Assembly: GCA_009785335.1 (NCBI GenBank)
Contig: WQWM01000006.1
Location: 27,811-91,810 of the forward strand
Source: Oscillospiraceae bacterium
Lineage (GTDB): Bacteria; Bacillota; Clostridia; Oscillospirales; Acutalibacteraceae
Direction of reading: 5' to 3'
Length of the DNA stretch: 64,000 nt
Below the pieces are notes generated by a model that was given only the letters and a program-made list of their open reading frames with translations, did no database searches and was not told where the DNA came from. Position numbers and translations under genes: made by a program. Below, one piece after another: positions 56,179 through 64,000 of the stretch; position 1 is the stretch's first letter, and every line of letters starts with the position of its first letter.

Positions 56179-57775
56179 CTAAAGACAGGCCCAATCAGCC
56201 TGTCTTTTGCGCACTCTTTTCCTGCCGATTGCTACCATGCTCTCCCTTTCTCTTAAAACTCGTTTTTTGTGCGATTTCTTCCATCGTTTTCTATGCAAAG
56301 GGACAATAAGATCGCCATGCCCTTGTTCGCGCAGCGCATCAAACAGCTCAGCTTTGCGGCCTGCAACAGGCGACACACAGTGTTTTTGCAAGGTCGGCTT
56401 TGTTGCGCAGGGCTTGCAACACTTTTTCATCCACCGTGCCGCGTGCCGCGAAGTACACGTAGGTGCACTTCGCGGCTTGCCCCACGCGGTGAATGCGGGC
56501 GCGCGCTTGTTCATGATTCGACATAGAATAGTCCGTGCTGTAAAACACCATCGTGCTTGCTGCCGTGAGCGTGATACCCAAACCAGCCGTGGCAATCTGT
56601 CCGACAAACACTTGCACACTGGGGTCATTCTGAAAGCGTGCCACCTGTTCATCGCGGTCTTGCACGCCACCCATGATGCAGCTGTGGGCGATGCCCATAT
56701 TTGCAAGCATAGCGCAAATGGCCTCAATCTCGGCAACAAAGCGGGCGATAACCACCGGCTTTTTGCCCTCAGCCACGACCTGTTCGATGATGTCTTCAAG
56801 GGCTGCCAATTTTGCCCGGCTGATTTGCACCAACTTTGCTGTCATCAGGCTTAATGAAGCCTCCAGTCAACTGCGACAGGCGCATGAGCCGTGTGAAGAT
56901 GTTGGCGGCGGTGACGGTATCTTCCACGCCAAGCTCTGCAAAGCTGTCGCGCACCAAGTCGTGGTAGGTGCGTCGGGCGGCGGGTTCCAGCTCCACGGGG
57001 CGCACAATGTCCACGGTTCGGGCAGGTCAAGGCACTCCGCTTTTGTTGCGCGAAAGGCAATACTGTGCAGTCGCTGGGTAAATTCCGGCTCCATGTGGGG
57101 CTTCATGGTCAGCTGGCTGGGGAAGTAGCCCTGCTCGAAATAACGGTTACGGAAAGCATAAAAGCTCGTGCCGAATACGCCAGGATGCAGGAATTTGTAC
57201 TGCGAAAAAATATCCACGGCTTTGTTTGTCACGGGCGTGCCGGTCAACAGCAGGCGAAACTTCGCCCGCGCGCCAAGCCGATGCATGGCTTTGCTGGCGT
57301 TGGTGCTGTGGCTCTTGATTTTGTGCCCCTCGTCGCAGATGATCATGTCAGGTCGCCAATCGGCGATTTCCTGTTCCAGCCGCCATGCGCTTTCGTAGTT
57401 GACCACGGCAATTTGCAGGGTGGCTCCGCTTAGTCCGCGCAGGGCTGCGGCCTTTTTGCTGCTGCCGCCAGTCAACACTTGCAGCGTATAGTCGAAGTCC
57501 GCGAACTTGGCGAACTCGTCTTGCCACACGCCCAAGATGGACAATGGGGCAACGATAAGCACGCGGCAGACTTTTCCCGCCTGCGCCAGCGCACCGGTGA
57601 TGGCGACCGAAGTTAGACTTTTCCCAGTCCCCATTTCCATCAGCAATGCCACGCCGGGTGAGATACCTTCTGTAAACTGCCGCATGACAAATGCGAAGGC
57701 ATGCTGCTGGTGCCGATACGGTGTCGCACGGCAAACGCGCAAACCCTTGATATTTAAGGCTTTTCGCTGCCGCAA
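56179..57775 (-). pseudogene. Phage-type SNF2/DEAD helicase, multiply frameshifted
   Basis: GVALLMEMGTGKSLTSVAITGAL, CDEGHKIKSHST, LLLTGTPVTN in frame 1; VDIVRPVELEPAARRTYHDLVRDSFAELG in frame 2; GLGITLTAASTMVFYSTDYSMSNHEQARARIHRVGQ in frame 3. Confidence 0.85.
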
Positions 57776-57959
57776 AGTTCGCTAAATCTTGAAAGGCTTA
57801 TATGCTAGGGGTAAAAATGCCACAGCGGCACTTTTTATTTTTGGTTCATAGACACAAGACACACCTTATGCTTAAATTTTAGGACAACGCCCACATATAT
57901 TTTAGCATCGAAAAGCGAAAAATGCAAGAAAAATCGTTCGACTTGTTTCTGCAAAAAGC

Positions 57960-58000
57960 AACAGCCACGCGCGCGTGTTAAGCGAACGTGGCTGTTTTTA
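57960..58000 (-). terminator. Hairpin terminator-like downstream of RCC1/BIG2 gene
   Basis: aacagccacg ... cgtggctgtttttt. Confidence 0.6.
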
Positions 58001-58027
58001 AACATGGAGAGGAAAACAGCGCCATGT

Positions 58028-59380
58028 CTACGCCATATACCGCACAATTGCAAACACCCCAAGTGCTGTGGCAAGCAATGCCGCAATCACGCCTAACAAA
58101 ATCCATAGCCAAGTAAGGTTGGTGGGTTGCTCTACCGTTATGGTGACCTGTGCTGTGCGTCCGCATTCCGTTCTTGCGGTGATGGTCGCGTTGCCCGGAG
58201 CAACTGCCGTCACACGTCCGTTGGCGTTGACCGTGACCACGTTGCGGTTGCTAGAACTCCATGACACGTTTCGATTCGTTGCGTTGGCAGGGGCGACAGT
58301 TGCGGAAAAATTCAGCGTTGCGCCGGTGTTCAAGTTTCTCGTGGCGTTGCCTGCAATCGTTATGCCTGTCACGGGGATTATCGCAAGAGGCACAAACAGG
58401 TTCAACCAGCTTTCAGGATCAGATCCTTGAACTTGAGAAAAACCTCGCTGATAGTCGAAATAGTCGCTTGCTGACCAAACATAACCGTCGCTGTCTAACG
58501 CGAGAGCCTGAAAATAACCACAGCAACACATAGAAGGAGCGTCTGCAATTGCGATGATATTGCTTAATTCCTCTTGGTGCACGCTGCCATGTCTCCAAAC
58601 ACTGCCATCGTTGCGTAGCGCAAAGATTCCTGAAATTGCGCTCACATCGTCCAACACTTGTTCAGGTAGACTTACATCTCCGCCCAGCGTCTGTACGGAA
58701 AGTAGTACACCATCACCTCGCAAGGCCCATATGGCTTCATGAACATCCATAGATATTGCTGTAATATTAGTTAATCCAGGCACACGCTCAGCCGTATAAT
58801 TTCCACTGCGCCAAAGCCAAACGTCATCTTCACCACACAGCGCAACAGAAAACACCCCCCAGTCTGACAACGCGACAGCCTTCGCATTTTCGGGCCCCAA
58901 CACGCTAGCGGGCAGAGTTCGGTTTCTGTCCCAAGACCAAACGGTTCCATCCGTTCGGATCGCAAGCGTGTGCCTGATTGCGGGCTCACTAAGTTCACCG
59001 GGGCGCAAACTAGTCGCAAGTGCAACAATATCGTCCAAGTCATCTATTTGCTGTTGCGTAACGAAATCACCTTCGGGGACTATTTCCCAAACCGTGCCGT
59101 CATATCGCTGCGCAACAACAGTGCCTGGGCTGCCGAGAAGCAGCGAAACAACGCGATCTATTCCATATATCGGCATGGCTGGTGTGCTGAAATTCCCCAT
59201 ATAACCACTCCATAGAGTGCCATCACTGTGTAGCGCCACAGCAACTTCGCTGCCTCTCGCAACCATTGGCGTGGTGCTGAACGCAGGCGCAGCTCCCGCT
59301 GGCACCGTACCAACGGCAAGCAAACCAAGCGTCAAGAGCACCGACAAGGCAACGCTGAGCAGTCGTTTAGCTTTTTTCAT
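58028..59380 (-). CDS. Secreted protein with RCC1-like repeats, BIG2 Ig-like domain and C-terminal TM
   Basis: Signal peptide MKKAKRLLSVALSVLLTLGLLAVGTVPAGA; LHSDGTLWSGY/IRTDGTVWSWDRN/LDSDGYVWSA; NRNVSWSSSNRNVVTVNANGRVTAVAPGNATITA. Confidence 0.8.
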   Translation of the reverse strand: MKKAKRLLSVALSVLLTLGLLAVGTVPAGAAPAFSTTPMVARGSEVAVALHSDGTLWSGYMGNFSTPAMPIYGIDRVVSLLLGSPGTVVAQRYDGTVWEIVPEGDFVTQQQIDDLDDIVALATSLRPGELSEPAIRHTLAIRTDGTVWSWDRNRTLPASVLGPENAKAVALSDWGVFSVALCGEDDVWLWRSGNYTAERVPGLTNITAISMDVHEAIWALRGDGVLLSVQTLGGDVSLPEQVLDDVSAISGIFALRNDGSVWRHGSVHQEELSNIIAIADAPSMCCCGYFQALALDSDGYVWSASDYFDYQRGFSQVQGSDPESWLNLFVPLAIIPVTGITIAGNATRNLNTGATLNFSATVAPANATNRNVSWSSSNRNVVTVNANGRVTAVAPGNATITARTECGRTAQVTITVEQPTNLTWLWILLGVIAALLATALGVFAIVRYMA

Positions 59381-59407
59381 AAAAATCTCCTTCAAATATT
59401 TCTCTAA

Positions 59408-59440
59408 TATTATTATAGCATGTTTATCTAGCTTTTGCAA
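59408..59440 (-). promoter_or_regulatory. Promoter TTGCAA-N17-TATAAT upstream of RCC1/BIG2 gene (approximate coordinates)
   Basis: Minus strand TTGCAA AAGCTAGATAAACATGC TATAAT. Confidence 0.65.
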
Positions 59441-59487
59441 CTGCTATGCAGTGAACTTTTTTACAGCAATAATTCTCTGCGGTCATG

Positions 59488-62400
59488 TTAGCTACCCGTA
59501 TAATTTATATCGTGGTTGTTAAGCGCATAGTTCCCAAAGCTGACGCTTGCTGTCGTTGCAATGTGCGCTAAGCGATTGCTGGGCGGCGCAAATGCTTGTC
59601 GAGATCTGTTGCCGGAGAATCTTGCAGCTGCGGTGATGCGGAGATTGGCGTAAGCTGTTGTTGGAACTGGGTTTGCGGTACTGTGCAACGTAGAGAAAAT
59701 GCCGCCGCCGTTGTTCACAGCAGTGTTATTGCTAATTGTGCCGCCGGTCATGTTGAAACCCATGCCATTTGCAATCGTGCCAGACGACACGTACACACCG
59801 CCGCCGCCACCAGTTGCCGTTGTTGCAGTCGAGCGGTTGTTGGTAATTGTACCGCCGGTCATGTTCATGCGGCCATTTGTCGCAACACGCACACCGCCGC
59901 CGGAACGACCTTCATTGCCGCTGATGGTGCCATTTTGCAGTGTGAATGTAGCGCGCGTGGCAGCGTCTGTTCCGCTTCCCAATAGATTGACACCGCCGCC
60001 GCCATTGGTTGCGGTCGTGCTTGTGGAGCGGTTGTTTTCGATGCGCGCACTTGCACCGTTCATCGTAAACGTCGCACCCGCCGCAACATGCACGCCACCA
60101 CCATTGGTTGTGGCAGTGTTATTGCGAATGACACCGCTGGTCATCGTAAGTTGCGGACCATATAACGAATTCGAAATATTCACTGTACCAACACCGCCGC
60201 CGTTGACTGCTGTGTTGTTCTCAATCGTACCACCAGCCAGCAAGAGCGTGGCTCGATTTGAGGTAGAGGAAGACATGCCCACGCCACCACCATGGTTTGC
60301 TGCGGTGTTTGCGCGAATTGTGCCGCCGCGCATGGTGAAAGCAGCACCGTTAGTGGCAACATGTACGCCACCGCCATGCCGTGCTGAAGTATTATTCTCA
60401 ATCGTGCCGCCAGTCATTTCGAATGTTGCGGTGGCGGAATTTATTCGTACACCGCCGCCTCCAACGCTCCCCGTGCTTGCAGCATCAGTGGTCACGTTGT
60501 TTCGAATGTAGCCGCTGCTCATAGTCATGCGACTGTTTGCGCCAAGATTCACGCCACCGCCATTGGTAGCACTATTGTTGCGAATCGTGCCACCTGCGAG
60601 CGTGAATGTCGCACGCGTGCCTACCGCTGTGCCACTGCCCGCAAGTGCTACAGCACCACCAATAATCGTGCGTCGGCAGTTTTCAATGATGCTGCCAGTG
60701 TTCATGGTGAAATTGCCGCCAGCGTTCACTTGCACGCCGCCAGCGTTGTTCGAATTCGTTGCTGTGCCGCCGCTCAATGTGATGCCCGAACCAAGCGTTA
60801 AGCTACCGTTCACGATAAAGTGACGTTGACTACTTCGCGCTTGTGTGATTGTTTGAACAGCGTTAACAGGCGGCGCATGGGTTACTATTAGCGAAGGCCG
60901 ATTATTTGTCAGCAAATTCCTCGAAGAAGCCAAATCAACACGAGTTGACCGACTTTCATCGCCGCTCATGATGGCTATGCCGTGGTTGCTGGCAGAATTT
61001 TCATGCCAGTTGCGTGCAGTGTTGGTGATGGAAATATTATAGGAATGACCGCTTGCTGAAACAATTGCTTGAGTTGCTGCTAGACCACCTAGATTAGGCT
61101 GGTTGCCCCAATTAACACTTGCAGGTATGGCAGCCGCAAGCCGATAAATTTGCATGTTCATGCCAGAACTAAAGCTGTATGTGCGGTTTTGTGTGATTTG
61201 CAGGTTAGCGGAAGTGATAACTCGATTGTTGGGTATTGAGCTAAGGTCAAAGCGCATTAAAGTGCGATTAATGCCGCCTGTTTCCCTACTTCCCACGAAA
61301 TTGATCAGTGTATTCGTGATAAGACTATTAGCCGAATTCACATAAGTGTCTCGAATGGGTCCCTCTCTCCACGGTTGCACTGACATCGGCACGATGGTTA
61401 CTGGCAAAGTGCGCTCAAGTGTATTAATCCACTCCGCATCTGCCCTCAGGGAAACTGTGCCGTCGCGCAATTCGAAGTCAATTCCGTTAACTTCACCGCT
61501 CGCATCAAACATAAAGGGGGCTTGTAAAACAAACTTCGGCTCACTAGTCACTTCAGAGTAAAGCGTAAATGACCCATTTTCTTGCGCAACAGGAATCAAC
61601 CCACTCATTAAGAAATTGTAGGAATAGGTATATTCTCTTTGCCGTTGATAGACGGTAATTTGCTCGTGCACGCCCCCATTGGTCACGATTTGCTCAACAT
61701 TGCCAAACGACACAGCAGAAGCTAGGTTTTCCACTTGCATCATGTAGTCATTGCTCAACTCGATTTGTTCTTGGCGTGATCGAGCCACTGTATGTTCAGC
61801 CTGCATTTCATCCACAGCAACTAGCTGCCCAACCATTGCGCTTCTTGCAGTCTCAGTTGAGCCAAACGCGATGCTATAGCTACCTCTGTCAATTGTCAGC
61901 AAGCCGCTTGTCGCATCTTGTGGGATTTGAATATCCATGCTTGATGCCACAGGCGTGAAGGTCCCATCTCGTTGCAGCTGCAAGGTATTGTCAATGTCCT
62001 GCCAAGCGCCGCTTGCGTCCAAGAAATTCACAGGTTGCGCGAACAAAGCTGTGGTGATTGTTCCATCTTCGTGCAGATAATGCCTTGCAAATTCGCATTC
62101 ACGCAACGAAACATCTTCACCAATGATAGGAGAAAGTTCAATAGATTCAACGCTATCGTACAAAACAGGCAAGGATAGCTGTGGCAACAAAAATTCTTCA
62201 CCTAGAGTAGAGAAAGATGCTTGTGCAGCATTGGCACCTGCACTCACCAGCGTGATTTGTCGGTTAGCAGGGATGATAATCGCTTCGCCCGCAGCGCCGG
62301 TTGGTGCGGAAAAACTCTCTGTAATATGAATGATTGTTGGCGTGTTTGCCGGTGCAGCGTTGACGGCGGCGCGAAGTTGAGCCCATGTGGAAACGGTAAG

Positions 62401-63876
62401 TGCTCCGCTTTCTACAAGCCTGAAGCGTCCCCAACCAGCCGCAATGTAGGCCTGGGTTGTGCCAGTCGGAATAAACACACTAACATTGGCCCGATTAACG
62501 CCTGCAAATGTTGTGTCATTGATTTGTTGTGGTATTGTGCTGGCGTTGTGGATGGTTCTAAGGCCAGTTGCGCCAATAAAAGCAAAATCGCCTATCTCGT
62601 TGACCGATGCGGGAATGTGAATGGTTTGAAGCGATGTGTTGCCATGAAAAGCGGAATCTAGAATTCGATTTGTCCCCGGTGGGATTACAACTGTTGGGGT
62701 GTTTGGCAACGATGCGTCTGTTTCCGGGCGTCTTCCATGAAATGTTTCCCCCGACACTAATGCCATTCGTCGCACTAGTTCCGCTGTGCAGACACCGCAA
62801 AAATTACGATGGCCCACACTGTCCATCAAGCAACGACGTGCGGCGTACGTTGGCACAGCCCAGCCATCACTAGAGCGTCTAGGTGCTGAAACGCATACAT
62901 TTCGATGACCATGCCAATGTCGCCATTTTAAATTTGCATCGGTGGCTCGTGTAACATTCGCGCGTCGCTCATTCCGATTTGCATTACCAAAATGCTCATC
63001 TGCAAGGTCACCAAAAGAATGACCAAACTCATGAATAAATACACCCTGCCAGGCTGTGCCATTAGGAAATGTAGCGGTTGAAGCGCCGTTTTGATTATTT
63101 CGCGTCGAAGTCACAGCAATACCACCAATAGCAAACCCCGATCTATTTTCATGTCGATTTGAATTCGCGATAATTTGTATCATATCTTGGTCATTGGGAT
63201 TAACAATAGCATCCGCCAAGGCTCTAATCCGATATTGGCGAAGTGTGTTTGATGGTGTAAGCCTTCCATCAGGTATTACTGCACCAAGGTAGCTGTACCC
63301 ATTGGCAAGGGGATGAGTTCCATGGGAGTGAATCACGTATACTGTAAATAAGTCCGCGAAAAGCCCAAATGGGTGAGTGCTTATCATTGTGTTAATTGCA
63401 ATATCAGCAAGATACAAAACCGTTCCCCGAGCAGGGTTTGGCCAAGTGCCATACTGCGCCAAGGTAAACCTATCGCCCAGTAGAATAATAACAATGCTTT
63501 CCGCACGTGGCAGACCACTATATCTGATTCGTGTCACTGGGAAGGAGTTGATATTAAACGGCTGGATATTACCATCTAAACTAGCCAAAAAATGCTCTAT
63601 TTCTCTTTGTGCAATAGGCTCTTGATAGGTTACTACTCCGATATCATCATAGTGAACACGAATTTCTTGGTATATTGGGTTGCCATTAACAATAAGTCGT
63701 CGAACATCTTCTACTGAATGTGACTGAAGCTGTTGAAAGCATATTAATGCTTCATATGAAATATAAGCGCTGAAGTTTTCCGTGGCTTCAGTGGCTGAGG
63801 GTGCAATAACCCAAGCCCCAACAACAATAACGATTGCTAGCAACACTGCCAAGGTTTTTCTCTTTTTATTTTTCAT
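59488..63876 (-). CDS. 1462-aa secreted multidomain protein: M64 (IgA-peptidase-like) metallopeptidase, LRR_5/BspA repeat, DNRLRE-like, beta-helix repeats
   Basis: HEFGHSFGDLADEH; LQTIHIPASVNEIGDFAFIGATGLRTI; RDTYVNSANSLITNTLINFVGSRETGGINRTLMRFDLSSIP; many GGGV..GGTI.NNTA repeats. Confidence 0.85.
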   Translation of the reverse strand: MKNKKRKTLAVLLAIVIVVGAWVIAPSATEATENFSAYISYEALICFQQLQSHSVEDVRRLIVNGNPIYQEIRVHYDDIGVVTYQEPIAQREIEHFLASLDGNIQPFNINSFPVTRIRYSGLPRAESIVIILLGDRFTLAQYGTWPNPARGTVLYLADIAINTMISTHPFGLFADLFTVYVIHSHGTHPLANGYSYLGAVIPDGRLTPSNTLRQYRIRALADAIVNPNDQDMIQIIANSNRHENRSGFAIGGIAVTSTRNNQNGASTATFPNGTAWQGVFIHEFGHSFGDLADEHFGNANRNERRANVTRATDANLKWRHWHGHRNVCVSAPRRSSDGWAVPTYAARRCLMDSVGHRNFCGVCTAELVRRMALVSGETFHGRRPETDASLPNTPTVVIPPGTNRILDSAFHGNTSLQTIHIPASVNEIGDFAFIGATGLRTIHNASTIPQQINDTTFAGVNRANVSVFIPTGTTQAYIAAGWGRFRLVESGALTVSTWAQLRAAVNAAPANTPTIIHITESFSAPTGAAGEAIIIPANRQITLVSAGANAAQASFSTLGEEFLLPQLSLPVLYDSVESIELSPIIGEDVSLRECEFARHYLHEDGTITTALFAQPVNFLDASGAWQDIDNTLQLQRDGTFTPVASSMDIQIPQDATSGLLTIDRGSYSIAFGSTETARSAMVGQLVAVDEMQAEHTVARSRQEQIELSNDYMMQVENLASAVSFGNVEQIVTNGGVHEQITVYQRQREYTYSYNFLMSGLIPVAQENGSFTLYSEVTSEPKFVLQAPFMFDASGEVNGIDFELRDGTVSLRADAEWINTLERTLPVTIVPMSVQPWREGPIRDTYVNSANSLITNTLINFVGSRETGGINRTLMRFDLSSIPNNRVITSANLQITQNRTYSFSSGMNMQIYRLAAAIPASVNWGNQPNLGGLAATQAIVSASGHSYNISITNTARNWHENSASNHGIAIMSGDESRSTRVDLASSRNLLTNNRPSLIVTHAPPVNAVQTITQARSSQRHFIVNGSLTLGSGITLSGGTATNSNNAGGVQVNAGGNFTMNTGSIIENCRRTIIGGAVALAGSGTAVGTRATFTLAGGTIRNNSATNGGGVNLGANSRMTMSSGYIRNNVTTDAASTGSVGGGGVRINSATATFEMTGGTIENNTSARHGGGVHVATNGAAFTMRGGTIRANTAANHGGGVGMSSSTSNRATLLLAGGTIENNTAVNGGGVGTVNISNSLYGPQLTMTSGVIRNNTATTNGGGVHVAAGATFTMNGASARIENNRSTSTTATNGGGGVNLLGSGTDAATRATFTLQNGTISGNEGRSGGGVRVATNGRMNMTGGTITNNRSTATTATGGGGGVYVSSGTIANGMGFNMTGGTISNNTAVNNGGGIFSTLHSTANPVPTTAYANLRITAAARFSGNRSRQAFAPPSNRLAHIATTASVSFGNYALNNHDINYTGS

Positions 63877-64000
63877 CTCGCAAACGCCTCCTATTTGATA
63901 TTATTTGTAAGCGTCAAATATCTCGCACCTGTGCATAGCCTATGGTTTGTGTTATAATAGTCTCTGAGAAAAAGAGACAGAAAAGTATGTGATACAAAAC

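Noticed and set aside
59699-60511. 270-aa Pro/Val-rich plus-strand ORF with repeats
   Set aside because: Reverse-strand reading of the GGTI/GGGV beta-helix repeats in the 1462-aa gene.
1-64000. tRNA or rRNA genes
   Set aside because: No cloverleaf or rRNA-like segment recognised by eye; tRNAscan/Infernal would be needed to exclude them.

Overview
This 64 kb window looks chromosomal, from an anaerobic gut-type Clostridia/Firmicutes bacterium (inferred from gene content: sepF-yggS, SCIFF ranthipeptide, SipW-type secreted proteins). It carries: a cell-division block (DivIVA, SepF, YggS); a three-gene FAD/G3P-dehydrogenase-like set with a DUF1667 protein; a Ku/LigD NHEJ pair; serine biosynthesis genes (serC, serA-like); three tandem DUF2807-type lipoproteins; a SCIFF peptide with its radical-SAM maturase; a glycine-rich/TasA-like surface cluster; a 15-gene ethanolamine-utilisation microcompartment (eut BMC) operon; a decayed mobile/phage island; and two large secreted proteins (RCC1-like/BIG2 and M64 peptidase/LRR/DNRLRE/beta-helix). 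The most unusual signal is a set of dispersed palindromic repeats. One class is a covarying hairpin found only between genes. Others also occur inside CDSs without breaking the frame, in LigD, YggS, the SCIFF maturase, EutC and EutE. In EutC and EutE the same 26-bp palindrome lies in the linker between the catalytic body and a terminal helix that resembles a microcompartment-encapsulation peptide. All assignments come from reading the sequence and recalled family knowledge; no database search was run.
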